From NCBI GenBank assembly GCA_947650285.1, contig CANTFL010000146.1, forward strand, positions 1 to 64,000: 64,000 bases of DNA, in the 5' to 3' direction. The DNA comes from Hyaloperonospora brassicae. Taxonomy: Eukaryota; Oomycota; Peronosporomycetes; Peronosporales; Peronosporaceae. Below are positions 43,501-53,281 of the stretch, in pieces. The notes beneath the pieces were generated by a model, which did not search any database, had not been told where the DNA came from, and was given only the letters and a program-made list of their open reading frames with translations. The translations under genes were made by a program, and so were the position numbers. Each line of letters starts with the position of its first letter. Position 1 is the stretch's first letter.

Positions 43501-44264
43501 GTACTGAAGTAGAGGTTGTTACCCAGGGCGAACTTCTTCGTGTTGCTCTCGAGCGGAGACAGCAGGATCGCAACGGTGAAGATCACGATCCACGGCAACA
43601 CGGCGTAGAAGTTGCGTGAGTGAACATAGTACTCGGAGCCTCCGAACGCCATCTTGTCCGAGATCAGGAGGTACCCGTCGTACGAGTTGTCAAACGTGCG
43701 CACGTCGGTGAACGAAAAGAGCACGAGGTTGTACACGAGCGCCATTCCCACGCCGTAGAACGCCTGGCAGACTTCAGTCAGCGTCGCGCCCACGTTCTTA
43801 CCTGCTGAGAAGATGACAGCCACTGCGCAGTAGCTGAGACCGCCGAGGTAGTACCAGTCAGGGAACAACAGCCACTTCTTGTCGTGCTCCTTACTCGGGT
43901 CGTAGTGCGGATCCCGCGTCTGGATGAACGATGCAATGATAACACCACAGGCGACGCGAAGCGACAGCTCGGCGTTGAACCGGAATTCAGCTACACAAGA
44001 GGCGAAGCAGAAGCAGAGGATGAAAGCAGAGCGTCAGGTGTCAGTGCGAAACGAGAAGAGCGCTTGCAAGAAGAACCCGACGACGGAGAGACACTAACAG
44101 GAAAACATTTGCGCCTTCGTCGACTTCTTCTGGTCTTCGTCCATGTCAATGTGCAGGTTCGCGCCCTTGTCGTTGAAGTCCTCGCTACCGTTCAGGTTCG
44201 TCGACAGGCGCACGAGCACCGGACTGGCAATGCCATTGTACTGCCCCTCGTTCAACAGGACCAT
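40577..44264 (-). CDS. FUSC/ALMT-like membrane transporter with C-terminal EF-hand pair, five exons
   Basis: I assemble complement(40577-42612, 42727-43172, 43251-43422, 43505-43990, 44099-44264), 1101 residues, with every intron GT-AG and in frame. Hydrophobic segments form two blocks: about residues 60-260 (RVACGVIIASFIQ; YLGGLSYCAVAVIFSAG; FLVGFGGTLLSLLIMFIPYP) and about 520-670 (AARVSVAIVMGVFLGVYIYG; GLVLFIVVEMAM). This two-bundle plan suits the fusaric-acid-resistance / aluminium-activated malate transporter superfamily. Two canonical EF-hand loops follow near residues 873 and 916 (DKDCSGEIDADE, DKDCSGKVSFEE). I infer a Ca2+-regulated anion or organic-acid channel or exporter; the substrate is unknown. 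Intron 42,613-42,726 holds a CAA microsatellite. Confidence 0.82.
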
Positions 44265-46071
44265 ACTCGCACTAGGAACGCAACATCACAAGACACACAT
44301 ATCGGTGAGCTCTACAAAGCGACACAACATGCACCCGACCGCTGCTACATTTGTGTTGACGCACTCTCTCTCGCTTCTGGACGCGCTTTGCCGCGCATGG
44401 CTGAGACCTTCCGGCATGGACAGAACTAGGGACTTGACGCTTCAAAGTCGAGAGGCGATGGACCAGACTTCCAGTGCGATTGCTATGATTGACGCAGCTA
44501 CAGGGTCGAGGATGCCACTGCTCGACAAAGTCCAATAGTGTCTGTCTGCTGGACGTGCAAACCGCTGGCGCTTGGACGCCACGCGCTGTCACTCGGTGTG
44601 CAGCTGACAGACACCTGACATCAGTGCGTGAGACCATGTGATCGGCCGTCGACGAAGGTGTCGTCCACGTGGGACCAGAACACCCCAATGGGAACCAGCT
44701 GCCATAGAGGCCAAGCTGTCCTAAGATGCCTCCCACGTGCTGGACCACAAAAGCGCAACGGCCTCGAGACCGTTGACACTGTTTCGTCGTCTCTGCTGCT
44801 GTTGTCGCCTCTCCGACAGCAGCACAATTGACAGAGCTCTTCGTGGTCTTTGCAAGAGAAGGCCAACACTTGACAACGGGAAAGACTGACGTCTGCATAT
44901 GGATCACCAGTTGACAGGAGCAGGTGCGGCTGCTCCGGTTGCTCCATTTCGGGTCCCTCCTAATGCTGCCACAACAAGGAGCGACTGAACGAATAAGTGA
45001 ACGCACGATAGGCGGGCGATGCACGCTCAGCTGGTCGAGGAGCGTACGTAACGACTGATCCAGACGACTGACAATCTGTGGCTGCGCTCAAACAGAGTCT
45101 TTGCTCGTCGCGAATGCGACTTCGGAGAGCGTTCTTGCGTCCCAAGTGATGAGAGGAGAGGCAAACTCGTGCTCTTGTTGCAGCAATTGTAGTCGACGTT
45201 GACAACCGCTTTGCGCTTCCAACTCGGACATTGGACGTTGAGTGGTGTGTGTGTGTGTGTGGCCAACGGTTCGGCAGTCGCTTTTGCGTCAACTCTACTT
45301 GTGCGGTCGATCGAGTCCGAAAGCATTTGGAGCACATCGAGATCAGCACATTGACATTCTGCACGAGCGTAAGTGCTTAAGATGCCGAGACATCTACGAG
45401 CGGTTGGGGCAGTGCTGAGAACAGCGCGATGCAGTACCTGTGCAGTGGCCCGAGAAGCTCCTGCAGAGCTGTAGCTGTGAAGCTATTCAGCTAAAGCTCT
45501 TACCTCAGATCAGTTGCCTATGCAATTGACCACGTCCTGATTGCTATTTTGCTTCGAGAGGTGCCGTCTGATTGGGGCGATAGGATATGCTGCAGACCGG
45601 AATGCACTAGTCCGCATGGAGGCAGAGTCAACGGAAAGCTGTTGACGGGCCGGTCATATCTGTGACCGAAAACAAATCATACGGAGGTGAGGCGAGCGCA
45701 GCAGCGAAGCAGCGAAGCACAAGAGTCATATCTTGTTGTAGATGAACATTGTCTTGGATTTCAGAGCGCTAGATTATATCCATTGCCGACTCGAGCTGCG
45801 TGGGTTTTATCCTACATCTATCGCTAAAATAGCGCCGAGTATTTCCCGTCATCGCGACCGTCGAAAATCAAGTCACGGGCAATCAATCGCCTGCTCTTCG
45901 GTCTCGCTATTCGCACCTGGACCACCCACCCACCCCCTCCCGTCCACTGTGTTTTTTCGCCCGTTCACTCGATGTATCCACTTTCCATTACCGTCCGTCG
46001 CACGCTCTAATTGCAACGCCCGCGAGCGTCCGCTACTCTAACGCCCGTCCGACGACCGCCCAATTGACGGC
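44265..46071. other. Intergenic, possible short ORF on the minus strand
   Basis: A minus-strand frame with good start context (GAAATGG at 44,947; ends 44,621; 108 codons, MEQPEQPHLLLSTGD...) has protein-like composition in its first 70 codons but no known domain. It overlaps a longer minus frame (44,272-45,024). The right half should hold the cullin promoter. Confidence 0.3.
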
Positions 46072-48705
46072 ATGGCTTCCACCGACCTCGCGGCCTCTGC
46101 TGCCAATGGCCGCACCAGTTTCAGCCGCAGCGGCAGCGAGCGGAGCGCCCGGACGGGACTCAAACTGGGCGCTAAGCCGAAGAAGAAGATGACGATAAAG
46201 CCCTTTAAAGTCACGCCCAAATTGCCCGAGGCGTTCGAAGAAACGACGTGGAAAACGCTCGAGGACGCAGTGCACGCAGTCCATCGTAAACAGATGACGT
46301 CGCTGAGCAGAGAAGAGCTCTATCGCTCGGTCGAAGACATGTGCACGTGGAAAATGGCAACCAGGTGGGTGGTTGTTTATGGGTGTTTCGATGGGTGAAT
46401 GTGGTTGGTATGGTTCGGGTGGGTGTGGAATGGGTGATTGGGTGGGTTTATGGGTGAATGGGTAGATGTGTTTTAAACTGTTTGGGTGGATGTTTTGGGT
46501 GGATGTTTTGGGTGGGTGTGGCGTCTCGATGGGTTGGTGCTGTTGAGTGTGTAGGCTGTACACACGGCTCGAGGAGACATGTGCGGTGCACGTTCGGGAG
46601 CGCGTGGAAGAGCTGGCGCAGTACATGGGCGGCAATAAGGATCTGTTCCTCGAAGCCGTGCACCGACTGTGGGAAGACCATTGCGAAGATATGCTGGTGA
46701 TCCGCACGATTTTCCTCTACTTGGACCGCACGTACGTCATGCAGACGCCGCACGTTGCGTCCATTTGGGACATGGGGCTGAACTTGGTGCGCGATAATTT
46801 CGTGCAACGCCAGAGCATGGAGACGATGCTGATTGACTCGCTGCTGGACTTGGTCGAGTCCGAACGCGAGGGCAAGGCGATCAACCGCACGTACCTGTAC
46901 GCGTTACTGCGGATGTTGCTGTCGTTGCATTTGTACCACGCGGATTTCGAGACGCCGTTTTTGATGGCATCCGAGCGGTTCTACCTGCACGAAGGCGCCA
47001 CGACGATCGAGTGTATGAGCGTGTCGCAATTTCTCGTGCATGTTGAGAAGCGCCTGCACGACGAAATCGAGCGCGTGAACAACTACCTGGATGCATCGAC
47101 GAAGAAGCAGCTGATTCTGGTGGTCGAGAGCAAATTGCTGAAACCGCACGTAGCCACGTTGCTAGAGCGCGGGTTTGAATTATTGATGGAAGAAGGCCGA
47201 ATCGACGACCTGAAGCGGATGTACGCACTCTTCGCCAGGGTCGATGCGATCAACGATCTGAAGACAGCATTTTCGGATTACATTAGGAAGAACGTGTCGA
47301 AGCTGGTCATGGACGATAAGCAAGAAAAGGCGTTTGTGGAGAAAGTGCTCAAGCTGAAAGCTGACTTGGACGCGGCACTTAGCGACTCGTTCCAATCGAA
47401 TGTGGACTTTTCATTTGCAATGAAGTCAGCAATGGAGACTGCGATCAACGTGCGTGCAAACCGTCCGGCTGAGCTTGTGGCAAAATTCGTAGACGCCAAG
47501 CTTCGCACCGGCAACAAAGGTGGCACTGAAGCAGAAGTGGAGAGTCTGTTGGACCGTGTAATGTTTATTTTCCGGTACATCCAAGGCAAAGACGTGTTTG
47601 AGGCGTTTTACAAGAAAGATCTTGCGAAGCGCCTTCTCGTGGGTAAGAGTGCTTCATTTGACTTGGAAAAGCTGATGCTGTCCAAGCTGAAAACCGAGTG
47701 CGGGAGCTCATTTACGAACAAGGTACGTGGAACACATGCATACTAGGCGCTCACACGTATCGTGTTCGTGATGTGATCATGGTGTTATACTGACCGCTAT
47801 TCTATCTGTTGACAGCTCGAGGGCATGTTCAAAGATATTGACCTGTCGCAAAATGTGATGAGCCAGTTCCAGCAACACGCTGCAAGCAGGTACGATTCTT
47901 GGCTCAAATGTAAACACAAACGGCGCCTCATTGTGCGAACGGATGTAGGAACGCGCTGGAGGCTTTGCACGGACATTGTGGTATTCCTGACATGCAAGTC
48001 CAAGTTCTCACGACTGGATTCTGGCCACCCTACGCTGCGGTTGAAATCAACTTACCTGCATCGCTGGTCCCGCTCAAAGAGATATTCGACAAGTTTTATT
48101 CGTCCAAGTACCAAGGACGTCAGCTTCAGTGGCAGCACTCTCTTGCACAGTGTGTAGTAAAGGCCGCGTTTCCGTCGGGCAAGAAAGAGCTCGTGGTATC
48201 GCTCTACCAGACCGTGGTCTTGCTGTGTTTCAACGGAGCGGATTCGCTAGGTTACAAGGAGATCAAGGAACAAACGCGTATCGAGGACGGCGAGCTTCGA
48301 CGGACGTTGCAATCGCTTGCGTGTGGCAAGACGCGGGTGCTGCAGAAGGTACCCAAGGGCAAAGACGTGAACGACGACGATGTGTTTGTATTCAACAGCC
48401 ACTTCACGAACCAATTCATTCGCATCAAGATCAACTCCATCCAAATGAAGGAGACAAAGAAGGAGAATGAAGATACGCACGAGCGCGTGTTTCGAGATCG
48501 CCAGTACCAGGTGGACGCCGCAATTGTCCGCATCATGAAGGCGCGCAAGAAGTTATCGCATGCGCTACTGATGTCGGAGATCTTCACGCAGGTTCGGTTT
48601 CCTGCAAAAGCTGCCGACATCAAGCGCCGTATTGAAAGTCTCATTGACCGAGAGTACCTCGAGCGGGACTCGACCAATGCCCAGATGTACAACTATTTAG
48701 CGTGA
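46072..48705 (+). CDS. CUL4: Cullin 4, scaffold of CRL4 ubiquitin ligases
   Basis: I join 46072-46364, 46555-47722, 47816-47889 and 47949-48705 into 763 residues; all introns are GT-AG and in frame. CUL4 scaffolds DDB1-based RING ubiquitin ligases acting in DNA repair, replication licensing and chromatin. Diagnostic cullin-4 text includes [32 protein letters not shown] and [18 protein letters not shown]. The C-terminal winged helix carries the neddylation site [11 protein letters not shown] with the acceptor Lys near residue 709, and the protein ends in YNYLA, like other CUL4 proteins (YNYIA). The N-terminal tail is short, basic and Ser-rich, and contains [12 protein letters not shown], a possible nuclear localisation signal. 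The first intron (46,365-46,554) is full of TGGGTG-type repeats. Confidence 0.95.
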
Positions 48706-48893
48706 TCCTACTCGCTGATTGCGAAGCCCGATTGAAGAAGTTGCAGCGTTGCTGGCTCAAAGTATTTTCTGGTGGTATCGGACGGTCCTACGCTGCTTCG
48801 GAGCGCCCGTTGTGCGCGTAGATTGTAAGTTCGCTCTATTTTGTTGGCAGGTCATTATATAAAAGACATCTTGCGCGCCTCGCGTGTGTTCCG

Positions 48894-50123
48894 TCATTCG
48901 TCCTCGTCACTATGCTCGGTAGAGCCGTCCTCACGAAGCCGGTATTGCAGCAGAACAGGAAAGATTTTACTCACGGCCTTCTCTCCATTTGCGGGGGTCT
49001 GTGCACAGTTCCATAACACAGTTACTTCCTGTTAGCGACGCAGTTATGTTCATGTGCAAGCAAGTGCGTGCATACCTTGCATCCCGTGACAACAATTTTC
49101 CCGGATATAAAAATTAACAGGGTGCACTTCGGGCGCAACATGCGGTAAATGAGTCCCGGAAACAATTCTGGCTCGTACTAGCACGGACCAAACAAGCAGA
49201 CAAACTACCTCGTCATCCTCACGCGACAATCAATGCACGAAGAAAGCGTGGGCACGCACCGTGCTGAAGCGGATATGGTCCCGCGCCAAGCCTTCCAAAC
49301 GTATCTTGAAACATACGTCGGCCGAGCCCACCACGTTGCAAATCGTAAACGGACTGCTCTCACTTGGAAACGATACTTTCTATAACGACCCATACCAGCA
49401 CCAGCATCAGCACGAGCAGCAAAAGAAGAAGAAGGACACGTGAGAGAGCTGGTCAATGACGAAGAAGAAGAGTGTGCACGGAACCCAACATACCTTTAAG
49501 ATCGAAACCAACTTCTCCGCCGCGACTTTTGCGTCTTCAACACTTGAGGCTCCGATCACCACAAACTACAGACACCACATCCGTACGCCACACAGCATAT
49601 GTGATATCCAGTCAGATGCCCACTGTATCAACAGTAGTAGCACAAACACACAAACACACAAACACAAACACACCTTTCCGCTCCGATACACGAGCACTGT
49701 CGCGCGGGGCGCTCGGAAGCGCATTATCAGTGCATTGAAACTCTACAGCCGCCACAGAACGTGTCGCAACGATTAGCCCCTTTCAATGCAGTTGTTCCTG
49801 TCGCACGACCGCACACGAGTACTACCAATCGAATGAGCGTACGCGTGGAGCGTAGTCGGCATTGCGCACGAGTAGCGCCAGTCGCTGAATGTCAATGCGG
49901 TCGTTCACAAAGCCACTGCCCAACACGTTCCTATCGATTAATCGAACAAGAGATTGAGTGAGTGAGTGAGTGAGTGCGAATCAAATGTGCGAGAAGGTCG
50001 AGACGGGCACTAGCGACGCACGTACACGACGCGGTAGGCCACGCCTTCCTCTGCGAGTCGCGCGGGCGACCACACGGCGCCGTCTTCTTCGTCTCCACTG
50101 CTGCTCCAGTTGCTCACACTCAT
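48894..50123 (-). CDS. TBP-related factor (TATA-binding-protein fold), seven exons
   Basis: Joining complement(48894-48998, 49076-49177, 49260-49379, 49494-49565, 49674-49742, 49843-49930, 50026-50123) gives 217 residues with all junctions in frame. Two direct TBP repeats are visible: [21 protein letters not shown] with [16 protein letters not shown], and [20 protein letters not shown] with [32 protein letters not shown] uses two Phe pairs to kink the DNA minor groove. Here three are kept (SFNALIM, ELFPGL, LLIFISG) and the fourth is Tyr (LVYRSG). The whole sequence is diverged from canonical TBP, so I call it TBP-related; it could serve RNA polymerase II or III initiation. The short acidic N-terminus and acidic C-terminal tail (STEHSDEDE) are unusual. 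It is tail-to-tail with cullin 4. Confidence 0.9.
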
Positions 50124-50473
50124 GCGTCGTGTGTCTCGTCGAGCGATATCATTGGCTGTATATGTGTGCCAGAGTACCGGACTTGCGATTTGTCACAAGC
50201 GACTACAGTTTCGTCCGAAAAAAGCGATGAAAAAGGGAGAGCATTGGCTTTTACGGTTAAACAAAACCGTAGCCATTTGTTGTGGTCGTTTGGTGGCTGT
50301 GTGTTGAAGTTGCAACAGTCGATCGATCATTGGTGTGTCAAACACCATACTGGTCCGATCCAAATGGCTCTTGTGGTCGAGTTTTTACGTAAAAAGTCCC
50401 GCGTCGAAGCGAGAAGGCCCGGAAGAGCTCGAGCGCGTCAGTACCGGATACCGCCTGCCCCGACCCTTGAGCT
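50124..50473. promoter_or_regulatory. Shared head-to-head promoter region, 350 bp
   Basis: The start codons of the TBP-related gene (minus) and of the small mitochondrial-type gene (plus) are 350 bases apart, so both promoters must lie here. No TATA or Inr element could be assigned with confidence. Confidence 0.5.
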
Positions 50474-50896
50474 ATGATTGCCCTCCGTCGAGTCGCTGCC
50501 GCCACCGCCGCCGTCCCGAAACGCGCTTTCGCTCTGCCACTGCAGCTCATGGGTTACGCGGACATGCACGAGAAGGAAAAGGCTCTGGAAGCCGCGTTCT
50601 TCAAGTACGATCTTTCAAACTCTAAGGTCGTAGACAAGATCCTCACGTGAACATCTGGTCGTTATTGGTTGTTGTTGTCGGTGGTGGTGTTGTTGTTGTT
50701 GACCTGATCCAGTAAACAGGACGAAAAGGCGCTGCGCAAGCTACTGCAGAAGATGAAGGGGCAGACAGACGCTGCGGACAAGGATGGCTACAAGGACCAC
50801 GTGGAACACGACGTGAAGGGGCTCAAGAAGATCCCCGGCCTCAACTTGAACGACGAACAGGTTCAGGCGCTACTCAAGTGGAAGCACCAGCAGTAG
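50474..50896 (+). CDS. 118-residue mitochondrial-type protein, two exons
   Basis: I join 50474-50646 and 50713-50896 (intron GTGAAC...CCAG, 66 bases, phase 2) for 118 residues. The N-terminus, MIALRRVAAATAAVPKRAFA, is basic and Ala-rich with no acidic residue, like a mitochondrial presequence. The mature part is charged and helical (HEKEKALEAAFFKYD; KQDEKALRKLLQKMKG; LNLNDEQVQALLKWKHQQ). The first helical section vaguely recalls F1-ATPase inhibitor proteins, but the match is too weak for a name. An alternative acceptor six bases downstream would break the frame, which supports the chosen one. Confidence 0.7.
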
Positions 50897-51414
50897 TAGA
50901 AAGCAGAGACGAGCGCTGTACATTGCGTTGTCAGCAACGTCCTCTCCTCTGACTTTCCATGAAAAAGCTTTGCCGCCTCGTTGCACTATTGTCTCTGGCG
51001 TTCGCTCGCTTGCTCACCGCTCTCTCTCCCCAATCCAATAAACTTTCTTCTGCACCGGGTACAGGAAAACTCACTTCAATCGCATGAGCTGACAATGGGT
51101 TCACTTGATAGTTCGTGCGTCTCGAGCGTGATGGCGATCGTACAGCAGACTCCTGTGTTCGAGGTGCTGTACGGCGATGCGCCTCGAGGCCTCTTTTACA
51201 TTCGCAGCAGCTGAGGTGCACGGAAGCACGACGCGGCGGACTCAACAGAAGCAGCGGGTCCGTTCAACAAAACGCCACAGAAGCCAACTAGTGCATCTGC
51301 GCTCATGTCGAACCAGGTGTGATCATTGCAAGTGTCACGTACTTGGCAACTCGTATGGCATTTGGCTAGCATTGGTCGAACCAGATCTACGAGAGCCAGT
51401 GAATCGTGCGACCA
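50897..51414. other. Convergent 3' intergenic region
   Basis: It lies between the stops of the mitochondrial-type gene (plus) and TAF7 (minus). The short open frames have no recognisable features. Confidence 0.4.
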
Positions 51415-53103
51415 TCAACTCGACTCGAGCGCAGCGATTTTCGCATTGACCTTGTCCAGCTCCAAGACGATGTCAGCACGCTGCTTGCTCGCAGCTTCGA
51501 GCATTTGCTTGAACCGATTCTAACGAACATCATCGCCGGTAAAGTAAAGTAGCGACGTCAGCAAATGGCACAAGAATGAATGGAGTACGACAAGATGGAA
51601 CTCACCTTGACGACAATGTTCGAGTTTGCGTCGACCTTGGCGGTGAACCCACTCATGTCGCGGTCTAGATCTCGCACCGACTTCTGTAAGCGCTCGCGCA
51701 TGGGCAATAGCTTGAGGTAATCTGCGTCCGTCAAGTATGCCTTCTCTTGAGGCGGCAAAGCCGGTTTGGTGTCCAAATCATTGAGAATATCCTCCTCCAG
51801 CATGTCCACCTCCTTATCTTCGTCTTGGTCATACCTGGATGATGGATACAGCTGCATGGGCGAAAGCTTGGGACTTGGTGTTGGCGCGAAGGACGGAGAA
51901 CGCTGCACGCTAAGCCGTCCATCCGTCTGGGACTCGGTCCCAGATCCTGCATCCGTTGCAAGTGGCGTGTTCATGACCGACGTGTTGGCCGTGCTAGGTA
52001 CCGCGGCGTTCTCTTCCATCAATGGCATCGCTCTCATCTGCTTCATTGGCGGTTCTTCCGACAGAGTAAGGTACTCCGGATGCTCGCGAATAAGCGCCAT
52101 CTCGTCCGTGATAGTGATTCCATTCGGATGCTCGTCGTCAGCCATCCAGTCATAAAAGTCAACTAGCTCCTCGTGGACATCTTCGACAGCTCCACCTGCA
52201 ATGATCTTTACCAAATCTTCTTCCACGCGAGCAACGTCAGCTTTCTACCAGCAAAGAAAGGAACACAAACAAGAAAGATACGCCACGAAAGAGTCAGTAG
52301 TGCCTTCAACAGTACAAGCAGCCATTACGTGATACCCTGACGTACGGGAAACGGAGTGGTCTTCTTGGTTTTCTCGTATTTGCGTTTGATCACATTTGTG
52401 TTTGGCGGTGTGAGGCCGCTTTGGACCTCCTCTTGTGTCTCCAGTAGCTTCTTTTCCTCTTCTTTTTCCGTCACGACAAAGATCTGCGCATCCGACAGGC
52501 AAAAGAAATGCATACACATACATACATACATACATCCACCAACACCGCGTGCAAAAGTCAGCACGTTCCAAACTGACCAGTCGCCCCGTCAGTTTTGCAC
52601 CTGTCCGATCTCGCCGCTCTTGTAGAAGAAATTGTCGTCGTACGTCTTGTGCGTCTCGACAATACACGGCAATTGCGCTGCCGCGTGTGTCGCCCATACC
52701 ATACATCAGCACAGAAATGAGGGAGTCAAAGCCTGCCGTCTCTATGCCTTACACTGGAAAAAAGACTCGCACGAACGCCTCATGAAACGCCGTGAGGAGC
52801 GCACCGATCTTGGCCGGATACTCTTTGCCGTTCACGTGCAGTGTAAAGTGCTTGTTGTCCGCTGCGGTTTCCGCCAGTCAGTCAGTCAGTCCATCGTCGC
52901 ACATACACAGACGTTCTGTTACTACTGAGCTCGTGTCTCCAGTGCATGTTACCCGCCCCCCAACCTCTCTCTCTACCGACACATCAGCACATCCACAACG
53001 CACCTCCTGATACCATATCGACCTGTGCCGACTCGCCATGGGCAATGCCGGCGCGTACCTCGTGCGCCAGCCGCTTTGGTAGCTGCAGCAGGTACTGCTC
53101 CAT
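51415..53103 (-). CDS. TAF7: TAF7, TFIID subunit, six exons
   Basis: I join complement(51415-51519, 51606-52244, 52346-52483, 52601-52677, 52805-52861, 53004-53103), 371 residues, all GT-AG and in frame. The N-terminal TAFII55 domain is clear: MEQYLLQLPKRLAHEV, FTLHVNGKEYPAKI, the hallmark LPCIVETHKTYDD, then YKSGEIGQ and SGLTPPNTNVIKRKYEK. TAF7 binds TAF1 in TFIID and restrains its activity until initiation, in the nucleus. The middle is acidic and Ser/Pro-rich (low complexity, about residues 150-250), and the end is a predicted coiled coil (NRFKQMLEAASKQRADIVLE). It is head-to-head with the ABC transporter, and about 1.3 kb from the TBP-related gene, which encodes a functional partner class. 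Confidence 0.92.
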
Positions 53104-53281
53104 GCCGTAAACGAATGGGGTGACGACGCAATCGCGTGGATCCGTTCTCGCTTTTGATTGGCCGTTTTGTTTCTTCCACGCAATCGACCATCACTCCTGC
53201 TCGCCAAAAAATGCGCAATGGGTGCGCATTCTCGTTTTTGCCGGCACCGACCGACGTCTGCAGTTCATCACTCGAGTGGAA
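53104..53281. promoter_or_regulatory. Shared head-to-head promoter region, 178 bp
   Basis: Only 178 bases separate the TAF7 ATG (minus) from the ABC transporter ATG (plus). It includes GATTGGCC (an inverted CCAAT) at about 53,155. Confidence 0.5.

Noticed and set aside
44272..45024. A 250-codon minus frame upstream of the FUSC-like gene
   Set aside because: Composition is Arg/Ser/Thr-rich with no domain; a shorter overlapping frame (44,621-44,947) is the better candidate, and even that is weak.
53120..53281. N-terminal extension of the ABC transporter
   Set aside because: The frame is open but lacks an ATG (it would begin with GTG), and the segment overlaps the region that must hold two promoters.
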